This document shows positions 42,596-50,182 of a stretch of DNA of 64,000 nucleotides, piece after piece. Made by a program: the position numbers and the translations under genes. Source of the stretch: Bacillota bacterium (GTDB lineage Bacteria > Bacillota > Clostridia > Christensenellales > Aristaeellaceae); contig JAEZHM010000036.1 in NCBI GenBank assembly GCA_023416585.1, positions 72,213 through 136,212 on the forward strand. Reading direction: 5' to 3'. The notes under the pieces were generated by a model, which was given only the letters and a program-made list of their open reading frames with translations, did no database searches and had not been told where the DNA came from. The stretch's first letter is position 1, and each line of letters opens with the position of its first letter.

Positions 42596-42699
42596 GGAGA
42601 ACCACAACTCCAGAACAAAAGAGGCTGAAAACGGAGAACCCCAACTCCAGAACAAAAGAGGCTGAAAATGGAGAACCCCAACTCCAGAACAAAAGAGGC
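42596..42699 (+). repeat. Three 37-bp direct repeats in the riboswitch leader
   Basis: Copies start at 42596, 42633 and 42670, each beginning GGAGAACC and containing CAACTCCAGAACAAAAGAGG. The period is exactly 37 and the last copy ends 25 bases before the ATG. Repeats of a GGAG and GAACTCC-type pair could form alternative hairpins next to the ribosome site. Confidence 0.85.
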
Positions 42700-42724
42700 A
42701 ATACTTTGTTTGGAGGGTTATCCG

Positions 42725-43375
42725 ATGAGAAAAACAATTGCGCTGCTATTAACAATCACATTGATTTGCAGTTTCACATTTGTTGCATTCGCCAAGGAAA
42801 AAGACAAAGGAAACGGAATACCAGAAGGCGCAGTTGTGACTTTTGATGGTAAGACAGGTATTACCACCATCGTTACGACTACGTTTGAAACAACTCATAG
42901 CACAAGAACAGATGTAAGTACATCTGAATATATTACAACCAACGACATGAGTAGTGACATCGTCGGTGATCCGGTTATCAGAACAGTAACCGAAACGGAA
43001 TACCGTACACAAGGTCAAGGCAATGGAAACGGAAATTACCAATTTAGAACAATAACAATCTATTATGCTGATACGACAACAACGAAAAGCGAATGGGTTG
43101 AAACCACAACTACTGTTACAACTACCACTTGGGAGGTTCCTGTTACAACAACCATAACTACAGTAACTACCTCTCAACACCATGGCAACGTGAACAGCAA
43201 TGGAAAATTTATAGGTACTACAGTTGCTTCAACAACAAATTCGGTGGATGGCACTCCTATAAAGCTCGGTGTATCTTCCAAATCCTGTACAGTATCCGGC
43301 ACAGTTACCAGGCACTCTACAACAGAATCTGTTTCCATGAAAACAGATACTTCAGAATGGGCCCCTGTGAAATAA
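42725..43375 (+). CDS. Secreted Thr-rich protein under c-di-GMP control
   Basis: 216 residues. The ATG at 42725 has GGAGGG seven bases upstream. A signal peptide (MRKTIALLLTITLICSFTFVAFA) precedes a mature part of which about a third is Thr or Ser, in beta-type runs (TTTTVTTTTWEVPVTTTITTV). Gly/Asn stretches (GQGNGNGNY) are also present. No LPXTG motif, membrane anchor or catalytic domain is seen. In Clostridia, c-di-GMP-I riboswitches often control adhesins and surface proteins that switch cells from swimming to sticking. This one may be an extracellular matrix or adhesion protein. The family is not recognised. A terminator follows. Confidence 0.75.
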   Translation: MRKTIALLLTITLICSFTFVAFAKEKDKGNGIPEGAVVTFDGKTGITTIVTTTFETTHSTRTDVSTSEYITTNDMSSDIVGDPVIRTVTETEYRTQGQGNGNGNYQFRTITIYYADTTTTKSEWVETTTTVTTTTWEVPVTTTITTVTTSQHHGNVNSNGKFIGTTVASTTNSVDGTPIKLGVSSKSCTVSGTVTRHSTTESVSMKTDTSEWAPVK

Positions 43376-43416
43376 GAATTCTTGGTAAGGTGACTGTTTT
43401 CAAAAAACCATATGAA

Positions 43417-43457
43417 ACAGGCTTGCGTCTACATTAGGCCCAAGCCTGTTTTTGTAT
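43417..43457 (+). terminator. Terminator of the Thr-rich protein gene
   Basis: AACAGGCTTG / CAAGCCTGTT, a perfect 10-bp stem with a 15-base loop, then TTTGT. Confidence 0.9.
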
Positions 43458-43535
43458 GTTGAAGCCCTATAACCATAGTTAACCGCTTCTTCGCGAAAAA
43501 TGAAATAGACGCAGTTCTTTCCCACCGGCAATGTT

Positions 43536-43913
43536 TTATAGAAACCCGATGGTGATGATGCTTTTCACCAATCCGGGATGTTTCACCGCCAGGTGCAGCG
43601 CCACGCCGCCGCCCAGGCTGTAGCCGATGAGATGGGCCTTTGCAATGCCAAGTGCCTGCAAAAAACCGGCCATGTCTTCGGCGATGACGGGCGTATCCCA
43701 GTCGCGGCTTTCGCTTGTCGTCCGGCCATGGCCCCGAAAATCCGGCAGCAGGCAGCGGTATGTATGAAAGAAGGGTTGTATCTGCCCACTGAAAGCTATG
43801 ATACCGCGGCTGTATCCGCTGTGCAGAAACAGTATAGGATCGCCGATGCCGATATCTTCATAGAAAATGGAACAATCCTTACCTGCTGATAGGGCATATA
43901 CTTTACTCCTCAA
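43536..43913 (-). pseudogene. Truncated alpha/beta hydrolase
   Basis: The frame holds the first half of an alpha/beta hydrolase: FLHSGYSRG (oxyanion loop), LLPDFRGHGRT and the nucleophile elbow IGYSLGGG with the catalytic Ser. It stops after KSIITIGFL, at ~125 of the usual ~260 residues; the acid and His of the triad are missing. The start is also broken: the ATG at 43897, correctly spaced behind GAGGAG, is one base out of frame with the body, and only a TTG (43913) without its own site is in frame. It is the third, decaying gene of the MarR operon. Confidence 0.75.
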
Positions 43914-44334
43914 ACGCCTTTACACTGAAAAGCTGCTTTTGCAGGCCGTGGTAGTAATTGCCGCTGTCCGCCGCAAACCTCAAAATGCAATAGTCCGGGT
44001 CCGTGGGCCCCAGGGGATAGTACTTTTCGTCTCCGTCCTTCCAAAAGGAAAGCTTGGTTTCGCTGTCTGTCAAAACCTGCATGCTCCCCGTTAGCATCAG
44101 GCCGTAAAAGCCCGCGTGGTCCACAAAGTAGATGCAGGCTTCCGGCCGTTTTTGAAATTGTCCGGTGCGAATGGCGGAGGTGTTGGTGGAAAACCAAAAG
44201 GTGTGAAGCCCTTCGCCCTTTAGTTGGAACATGGTCTTAGCGTTGGGAAAGCCATTGTCGTCGATGGAGCAGACAATGATGTCGCGGCTGTTCTTTACCA
44301 GCTTTTTGATGTCCTGTCTGTTTTGATCGTTCAT
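43903..44334 (-). CDS. Pyridoxamine-5'-phosphate-oxidase-like flavoprotein
   Basis: 143 residues, the length of the small general-stress (GS26-like) branch of the split-barrel flavin-binding family. Features: IIVCSIDDNGFPNAKTMFQ, LHTFWFSTNTSAIRTGQFQKRPEACIYF, LMLTGSMQVLTD and YCILRFAADSGNYY. It probably binds FMN or F420 and reduces or senses a small molecule. Its ATG overlaps the MarR stop as ATGA, so both are translated together and share the promoter at 44794-44822. A physiological link to redox or drug stress is usual for such pairs, and is inferred here. Confidence 0.85.
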   Translation of the reverse strand: MNDQNRQDIKKLVKNSRDIIVCSIDDNGFPNAKTMFQLKGEGLHTFWFSTNTSAIRTGQFQKRPEACIYFVDHAGFYGLMLTGSMQVLTDSETKLSFWKDGDEKYYPLGPTDPDYCILRFAADSGNYYHGLQKQLFSVKAFEE

Positions 44335-44753
44335 TCCAAATCCCCGCCCTTTTTTTCGAAATTATCGATGATTTTCCGCAGCGTGTTTTCAAAGCCTTCG
44401 ATCTGTTCAAAAGAAAAGCCCTGATAAAACAAAACGTTCATCAGCTCCGATACCCGGTCATAATCCGCCTTGAAGCCCTTGGCCTTTTCGGTGATGGTGA
44501 CAAAAATCTGCCGGCGGTTTTTTTTGTCGGGAATACGCATGATAAGCCCTGCCTGCTCCATTCTGTCCAGCATGCTGGTGAGTGTGGTTTTCGCCAGCGA
44601 GGTCAGGCGGCCGATCTCGGTGATGGTCAGCGTTTCATGCTCCCAAAGAACATACAAAATTCTGCCCTGGGGGCCATTGAAGGCGTCCACGCCGCTTTCC
44701 CGCAGCAGCTTTTCAAAGGTACGGCCTTGCAGTTGATGTATTCTGGAGATCAA
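44331..44753 (-). CDS. MarR-family transcription regulator
   Basis: 140 residues from a TTG start preceded by GGAGG at short (4-base) spacing; an ATG just before it meets a stop. The winged helix-turn-helix spans LTITEIGRLTSLAKTTLTSMLDRMEQAGLIMRIPDKKNRRQIFV in consecutive parts (residues ~40-85), with flanking dimer helices. It should repress its own operon through the perfect palindrome in the promoter spacer and be released by an unknown ligand or oxidant; it has no Cys for direct oxidation. Confidence 0.9.
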   Translation of the reverse strand: MISRIHQLQGRTFEKLLRESGVDAFNGPQGRILYVLWEHETLTITEIGRLTSLAKTTLTSMLDRMEQAGLIMRIPDKKNRRQIFVTITEKAKGFKADYDRVSELMNVLFYQGFSFEQIEGFENTLRKIIDNFEKKGGDLE

Positions 44754-44793
44754 AAAGCCTCCATAGGTTTTGATTTAAATCACCTCCCCATAT

Positions 44794-44822
44794 AGAATAG
44801 TACTATATAGTACATTTGTCAA
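44794..44822 (-). promoter_or_regulatory. MarR operon promoter with operator in the spacer
   Basis: Minus strand: TTGACA (44822-44817), 17-base spacer, TATTCT (44799-44794). The spacer holds the perfect 14-base palindrome GTACTATATAGTAC (44813-44800), so a bound MarR dimer would block RNA polymerase. GGGGAGG follows in the leader. Confidence 0.85.
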
Positions 44823-44867
44823 TACAACTGGAAACTTACTTAAAAAAAGCTTGCAATAACCTTCGGC

Positions 44868-45155
44868 TTGACATAAAAAAAGAGCCCTTTTATCAACAGA
44901 TAAAGGGCCGAGACTATCTAAAAACCCTGGGAGGTATTGGAGGGCCGAAGCCCTTCAATGGTAGATCGAAAATCAGCGACATGTGCGGTGATTTTCGCAG
45001 GAATTTCGAAGAAATTCCTTCCTTACCCGAACAAACGGCCGCAAAAACCGCAGGTTTTGAAAGTAGCAGTGAGGGAAAACTCAACAAAGTGGCGCATGCC
45101 ACTTTGTTGATGCCCTGAGCCCTTTATCCTCAACAGATAAAGGGCCCTTTTGTTA
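44868..45155. repeat. Multi-hairpin intergenic element
   Basis: A hairpin occurs twice in direct orientation: 44884-44908 (GCCCTTTTATC / GATAAAGGGC) and 45120-45146 (GCCCTTTATC / GATAAAGGGC, followed by CCTTTTGTT on the plus strand). Between them lie AAAATCAGCG / CGGTGATTTT, GGAATTTC / GAAATTCC and the perfect CAACAAAGTGGC-GCAT-GCCACTTTGTTG (45083-45110). A 100-codon plus-strand frame crosses all of them but has no ribosome site. It may be a MITE inserted in a duplicated terminator, or a structured RNA. Confidence 0.65.
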
Positions 45156-45174
45156 CCAATTCAACCTTCGATGC

Positions 45175-46269
45175 CTATTTCGCAGTATAGGTCACATTTG
45201 TTCCGTAATCCAGCATGCTGATGAATGTCTTACCCCTTTGAAGCTGAATTTCGTTCCCGTCTTGATCAAAGAACACGGTGCGCTGGTTCATGCCGGTGCG
45301 GACCCAATAGCCGGGGATATACCTGCCGCCAAGGAAGATATCGGCATTACCGGAGCCAATGTCCACGGTTACCGGCCGGTCATTGATATCATGATAATAG
45401 GTCACACTGGTGCGCTGAATGATCAGGTTTGAGAACACAAGCTGATCATTGGTGTCTTTATCCACATACGGCTGGCCATTAACAAAGCGGGCATACACGT
45501 TTGCATCAGGATCATACACGAAACTGGAAGAGTATTCAGGCAGGGTACGGGTGATGGAAATGTCCGTTGCCAAATCGCCTTCCTCCGGCAGTTCATCCGT
45601 ATACAGGAAGGGCCTGGACGGCGCCTTAAAATCGGAAGGGATCAGCGCCTGCATTGCTTTGACATTTGCGTTTACGTTATGCGGGCTGACAAGTTTCTGG
45701 ACGCGGCTGTAAAACTTCTTCCAGGGCTTTCCGTCCCCTACGATCCCGCTGAAGAGAACCCCTTTTTGATCTGCGCCGGTAGCTTTGAATGTATCATTAA
45801 TGTTTGTCCCCTCGTTTTCCTGACCGCCATAAAACACAAAACCAGCATCCCATTCCTCGCGCAGCTCAGCATGGGTGACTCTTGCCGAACGGACGGGGCC
45901 TACGCTCTCCGGGATGGTATCGCTGAACAGAAACGAAAGGCGCGTATTGCCGTTTTTATGGAGAGGTGTTTCATAAATGATATCTGCCAGGGAAGCGCCC
46001 CAGGGAGCGCGGGCTCCGATGCCGCCATTTTCATTGTCAATCTGAACCAGCATAGGCAGATATGTGCCTGAAAAAGGCAAGCCGGTTGTTGGGCTTACTC
46101 CGTTAGTTTCAGGGTTTGCGGGGAAATTACCGTCACTTCCTTGTCCCTTGACAGAAATATGCCGGTCTTCTTCATTTTGCAAGGCTGTTGTAATAGATCC
46201 GGCTGATGCCATTGTGAACATAGAAATAACCAGAGTGATTAACATAAGAAATACAATTGTTTTTTTCAT
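45175..46269 (-). CDS. DUF3048 (YerB-like) secreted protein
   Basis: 364 residues from an ATG with AAAGGAAA upstream. The signal peptide (MKKTIVFLMLITLVISMFTMASA) has no lipobox, while YerB of Bacillus is a lipoprotein. The DUF3048 core is intact: TGLPFSG, YLPMLVQIDNENGGIGARAPWG, ADIIYETPLHKNGNTRLSFLFSD, GPVRSARVTHAELREEWDA and YYHDINDRPVTVDIG. It is widespread in Firmicutes, is exported, and has no known activity. It stands alone, with REP sequence upstream and the multi-hairpin element downstream. Confidence 0.88.
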   Translation of the reverse strand: MKKTIVFLMLITLVISMFTMASAGSITTALQNEEDRHISVKGQGSDGNFPANPETNGVSPTTGLPFSGTYLPMLVQIDNENGGIGARAPWGASLADIIYETPLHKNGNTRLSFLFSDTIPESVGPVRSARVTHAELREEWDAGFVFYGGQENEGTNINDTFKATGADQKGVLFSGIVGDGKPWKKFYSRVQKLVSPHNVNANVKAMQALIPSDFKAPSRPFLYTDELPEEGDLATDISITRTLPEYSSSFVYDPDANVYARFVNGQPYVDKDTNDQLVFSNLIIQRTSVTYYHDINDRPVTVDIGSGNADIFLGGRYIPGYWVRTGMNQRTVFFDQDGNEIQLQRGKTFISMLDYGTNVTYTAK

Positions 46270-46608
46270 CTAATAAGTTTCCTTTCTTTTCACATGGGAT
46301 TACACACAATATATTAACATACGTTATATATATCGCAATGCTTTTTTGATATTTTGTCAGATATTCGTAAAATATTTGCAGATATTACGACAGACCAGAG
46401 GACGGCAGACTGTGTCAGAAGGTCCACTAAAATAGGGAAAAGCTGATGTGTAGAACGCGCGAACCATACCCCGTGTTATAGTGATGATAACGAGAAAGGG
46501 CGGCGCGCCGTGCTAAAGATATACAGAAAGCATGGAATGCCGGGAAAATCGCAGGGCGCTTTGGCCCGGCGCGCCGCAGGTGCGAATTTTCCGAAAGACC
46601 AGGGGGGT
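46270..46608. other. Intergenic region with a degenerate REP
   Basis: AT-rich promoter-like sequence at 46300-46385, then a REP half-site (GAGGACGGCAGACTGTGTC, ~46397), then GC-rich sequence with an inverted pair GGCGCGCC (~46501 and ~46571). No gene was supported. Confidence 0.4.
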
Positions 46609-47985
46609 TCACGTGCCGGCTGGAAGTTCTCCCGCTGTGATCGTGAATGGAATATTGTTATCCCGGGCAAAGGTTTGCGCATAGCTGCCTGCCTCGCCCG
46701 AAATGACAAGCGCCGGGCATTGAAGGAACGCATTTGCATCAATGCTTGTGACTGTGGGGGGAATTTCGATGCTCACAAGTCCCTCACAGAAGAAAAACGC
46801 GCTGGCGCCGATGCTTGTGATGCCCCGGGGAATCGTGATTTCCTTTAGACTTTGGCATAAGCTGAAGGCATCTCTGCCGAGGGTTGTCAGGCTACCGGGT
46901 AATACGATGCTATTAAGGTTCATGCAAGTCATGAAAGCACCATTCCCAATCGACTTCAGGCTATTTGGGAGAACGGTCCTTTCCAATTTTTCACATGAGG
47001 CAAATGAAAAGTCACCTATGGACTCCGCCCCATCGGGAAGTATAACCTCAGTAAGGCTTTCATTTCCGAAGAACGCTTGCTTTTCGATGGAATGAACGCC
47101 ATTGGGTACTGTAAAGCTGCTTTCCTTCCTTCCCCGGGGATAGAGCAGCAGCTTTGTCATGTCTTTGACATACAGCATGCCATCCAGGGAAGCATAAACC
47201 TGATTATCCGGGGAAACATTGATGCATTCCAAACGATCGCAGCTACCCATGGCATCAAAACAATCTACTATTGCAGTCAAGCTGGCAGGAAGATCGATAC
47301 GCCTGAGCATTTTGCAACCGTGAAAAAAGTAACCGTAAATACCCTCGACACCCTCGGGTATTGAGACGGAGGTTATGGCACTATCTTGGAATGCGTATTC
47401 AGCGATTCTTGTAACGCCTGCGGGGATTTTACATTCCTCGGGGCTTTTGCCGGCGGGATAAGCCAGCAGCGTTTCCATATCGCTTGTGTACAACACTCCA
47501 TCCAATGTGACATAATCGGTATTTTGCCCGGAGACCTCAATGCTTTTCAGTTGACTGCAGCCGTTTACGAACGGCTCACCGATAAAAGATACCTTGGCGG
47601 GGATCCTGATGGCCTGCAGGTTCACACAGTTGCTGAACGCCCATCCCCAAATCTTTAAAAGGTTGTCAGGCAAATCCACGCTGGTTAGGGCAGAATCCAT
47701 AAATGCCCCATCTCCAATTACGGTCACGCTGTCGGGTATCGTGACCGTGCGGATGGACTGGTTTTTATAAAATGCGCTGCTGCCGATTTCTATCACCGGA
47801 GCGCCGCCCAGCGTTGCAGGGAGTGTGACATTTTGTTCCGACCCTTTGTAGTAGGTGATGACGGCGGCATTGTCTTCTATTTTATACTCGTAATCCGATG
47901 AAAAGATATGGTAACAGACCTCATATATCGAACATAGCCCAAGGACTGTCAGCACGGTTACTAGCAGCTTTCTTTTCCGATCCAT
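46609..47985 (-). CDS. Surface-anchored BspA-like leucine-rich repeat protein
   Basis: 458 residues. The ATG at 47985 (MDRKRKLLVTVLTVLGLCSIYEVC) has GGAG upstream; longer frames lack a site. An N-terminal membrane anchor is followed by ~15 LRR_5 (BspA/TpLRR) repeats of the form (V/I)IG..AF..C..L..(I/V).IP..V, for example SVTVIGDGAFMDSALTSVDL and GITSIGASAFFFCEGLVSIE. Two inserted units (VTLDGVLYTSDMETLLAYP and ASLDGMLYVKDMTKLLLYP) interrupt the array, typical of this class. Such proteins bind host or matrix proteins on the outside. The C-terminus ends in a short Ala/Gly-rich tail without LPXTG. Confidence 0.88.
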   Translation of the reverse strand: MDRKRKLLVTVLTVLGLCSIYEVCYHIFSSDYEYKIEDNAAVITYYKGSEQNVTLPATLGGAPVIEIGSSAFYKNQSIRTVTIPDSVTVIGDGAFMDSALTSVDLPDNLLKIWGWAFSNCVNLQAIRIPAKVSFIGEPFVNGCSQLKSIEVSGQNTDYVTLDGVLYTSDMETLLAYPAGKSPEECKIPAGVTRIAEYAFQDSAITSVSIPEGVEGIYGYFFHGCKMLRRIDLPASLTAIVDCFDAMGSCDRLECINVSPDNQVYASLDGMLYVKDMTKLLLYPRGRKESSFTVPNGVHSIEKQAFFGNESLTEVILPDGAESIGDFSFASCEKLERTVLPNSLKSIGNGAFMTCMNLNSIVLPGSLTTLGRDAFSLCQSLKEITIPRGITSIGASAFFFCEGLVSIEIPPTVTSIDANAFLQCPALVISGEAGSYAQTFARDNNIPFTITAGELPAGT

Positions 47986-48165
47986 ACAGCTTTCTCCATT
48001 CATGCCAAACATGGGGGATGGCAGACTGTGTGCAAAACTAATTTTATTAAAAGGCAACTGGAGGATGCCTCATCTCAAGAATCCACCTGTCCATTGTGCC
48101 GTCGCAGAAAAAAAGCGGATGCATCAATCCCTTGTTCCATGCATGAAGGGCAAGCCAGCATTCCT

Positions 48166-48409
48166 TTATTCGGCTGCGTATACCACGCTGTTCATCAGCG
48201 CTTCAAAATCAGGGTAAATGCTGCTGATATGGGAGATCATCAGGCTTCATATCCCTTGTAAAAACAGTCGCATACGGCGGAATTTCAATATGCATATACA
48301 TCTTGTCCAACGGGATGAGGTATGGCATATTTTCCGTCGGCGCGCAAGCAGCGAGCGCATAAGGCAAGACAAAAAGGGCCAGCAGGAAGCAAAGTTCAAA
48401 GCAGTGCAT
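48166..48409 (-). pseudogene. Frameshifted small lipoprotein
   Basis: The frame starts MHCFELCFLLALFVLPYALA followed by ACAPTENM: a signal peptide with a lipobox (ALAAC). It runs to ...YMHIEIPPYATVFTRDMKPDD and then meets a stop (48209). In the next frame the sequence continues sensibly as ISHISSIYPDFEALMNSVVY to a TAA at 48166. One inserted or lost base would explain it. The start lacks a proper ribosome site. Confidence 0.4.
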
Positions 48410-48701
48410 CCTTTCATGCTGCGCGCTTTCCCGCCGCAATACCGCCAAGGGAACGGCCGCAAGGTGGTCTGGCATGAACTTAAAATGTGCAGGGTAAACA
48501 AACGGAACGGGTAACTCGGGGATGGCGTGTTCGCAAGTCCCTTGTGTTAGACTGTGTCTCTCGCGTGACATTAGAACTGTACCTGTGCCACTAATACCTC
48601 GGCAATTACAGAAGTATCGAAATTTATCTGGGTTTGCCAAGCAGTCACGCCCCGCTGGGAAATTCACAAGAACATTGTATTGTGAGGGGCACTATCGTAA
48701 G

Positions 48702-48820
48702 CCTTCCCCTGGAGGGGAAGGTGGCGCGCAGCGCCGGATGAGGTGTTACTGCAAGCACGAGACTGTTGTAGACACCTCATCAGTCTCCTTCGTCGACAGC
48801 TTCCTCTCCAAGGGGAAGCC
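48702..48820. repeat. Dispersed palindromic element, copy 2
   Basis: CCTTCCCCTGGAGGGGAAGG, GCGCGCAGCGCCGGATGAGG, then ACACCTCATCAGTC, CCTTCGTCGACAGCTTCC and AAGGGGAAG. It folds as one long hairpin with a forked end. Copy 1 is at 13776-13870. Confidence 0.85.
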
Positions 48821-48984
48821 TCCTCTGGGCACCCACGTTCACTGTTTCCAAAGCAGCTTGTTTTGAATGCAGGGCAACAAGCTATTACCCATATTTCTCA
48901 TCCTCTGTAGTTGTCAGTCCGTTATCACCTTTCAAAAATGAAGCTTTTTGATCCAAACTTTTTCTCGAAAAAGTTTGGCGAAAC

Positions 48985-50148
48985 TTACTCCAGCTCGATA
49001 TAAATCACTTGCCAATCCTCCATCGGGATTTCAATGGTTCTGCCGTCCATGAAGTGTACCTGGGAAATGGCCATGTTGATGCACTTCACATTCTCGTACC
49101 CATCCAGCCACGTATAGCCCGGATTTTTCTCTTCTCCGGGGCCGATCACCATGTCAAAGACAGCATATGCCACATAATCGCCATCCCCATAGCGCTGGAT
49201 CAGATCCCCGTTAGCATCCTCGCAATAGAATGCCAGCGTGAAACGGTCGGCCGATAAGGTCTTACTGCTGTTTACCAATTTGGGGTTGACTTGCCAATAC
49301 CCATCCTTCTTGTCCCAATAAGCCTCATCGCCCACCTGCAAAAAGGACTCCGAATCCATTGTGGGGGTGGGGGCCTCAGTGGGATTTGGGGCTGCAGTGG
49401 GCGTTGACATCATCATTTCCGCCAGCCACTCATCGATTTTGGCTTTAACAGCGTCGTCTTTGTGGAAATAGTCGAAAAATTCCATGCGCTCCAGTTCCCA
49501 ATTGGCTTCCGCAAAACTTTTGACCTCTTGGATGTCAAGGGCCTTAAATGTACCCTGCCCGCCTTTCACCGGCCCCAGGATCATGCCGCTCGCCTGCCCC
49601 AACACGTCAACCAGTACGCCGCCGTCCATGCCTTGTTTGAGGTCCGCCTCGAATTGGATGTAGCTCAAGTCATCCTCCCTGAGTACGGCGCTGATGGCGC
49701 CCTGAGCTATGTCGTTGCGATCCCATCGCGGGCCGCCGATAGCCGTCACCAAGCCACTGGTTAAAGCCGCCTCAGAGGGTCTTATGGGAATGGGCTTCAA
49801 ATTGGTGGGAGAAAAGAACTCCAATAAAGCGATATTCCTCTTTTCATCTGCTGCAATGACCTTGCTGAGCAAATAATATTTGTCGTCGCTGCTGTACGCG
49901 TTGACCCAGCCGGCATCTTTGACCAATTGATAGCTTGTCACCAGCGTATAATTGTCAAAGAGGACAAAGCCGCTGCCATAGCCTATCGCTTTGCCTTTGT
50001 CATCCATCGCTTCCAGCAAAAGCACCGATTGGGCGGCATTATTTAAGTATTCCTGATCCGATGAAGAGGAGGCATTCCCTTTCGTCCCCGCTCCAAAAAG
50101 CATAACGAAAGCAAGCAGCGCAGCGCTCAGCCGTTTGCCCATCTTCAT
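48985..50148 (-). CDS. Secreted trypsin-like pseudoprotease
   Basis: 387 residues from an ATG with GGAGGG upstream and a signal peptide (MKMGKRLSAALLAFVMLFGAGTKG). It is a paralogue of the upstream gene 50183-51931: the same S1C beta-barrel with all landmarks, but all three catalytic residues are changed. NNHV becomes SYQL (His to Gln), RDIALLEF becomes RNIALLEF (Asp to Asn), and HGSSGGAL becomes QGMDGGVL (Ser to Asp). It cannot be a serine protease. A Thr/Pro linker (TPTAAPNPTEAPTPT) leads to a C-terminal beta domain (GDEAYWDKKDGYWQVNP...) also found in the paralogue. It may bind substrate or regulate the active copy. The start lies 34 bases behind it. Confidence 0.85.
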   Translation of the reverse strand: MKMGKRLSAALLAFVMLFGAGTKGNASSSSDQEYLNNAAQSVLLLEAMDDKGKAIGYGSGFVLFDNYTLVTSYQLVKDAGWVNAYSSDDKYYLLSKVIAADEKRNIALLEFFSPTNLKPIPIRPSEAALTSGLVTAIGGPRWDRNDIAQGAISAVLREDDLSYIQFEADLKQGMDGGVLVDVLGQASGMILGPVKGGQGTFKALDIQEVKSFAEANWELERMEFFDYFHKDDAVKAKIDEWLAEMMMSTPTAAPNPTEAPTPTMDSESFLQVGDEAYWDKKDGYWQVNPKLVNSSKTLSADRFTLAFYCEDANGDLIQRYGDGDYVAYAVFDMVIGPGEEKNPGYTWLDGYENVKCINMAISQVHFMDGRTIEIPMEDWQVIYIELE

Positions 50149-50182
50149 GGCTTACCCTCCCTCGCCCTGTGTCCAATAGAAT

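Larger units (their letters stand above)
47986..48984. other. ~1 kb region without an intact gene
   Basis: Holds a REP half-site (GGGGGATGGCAGACTGTGTG, ~48010), a frameshifted lipoprotein remnant (48166-48409) and a dispersed palindromic element (48702-48820). A short hairpin (CTTTTTCTCGAAAAAG, ~48958-48973) precedes the end of the pseudoprotease gene and may be part of its terminator. Confidence 0.5.

Noticed and set aside
42463..42846. 127-codon frame through the riboswitch leader
   Set aside because: Overlaps the aptamer and the signal-peptide gene in another frame; periodicity comes from the 37-bp repeats.
44816..45118. 100-codon plus-strand frame
   Set aside because: Crosses five hairpins, has no ribosome site and starts inside the MarR promoter.
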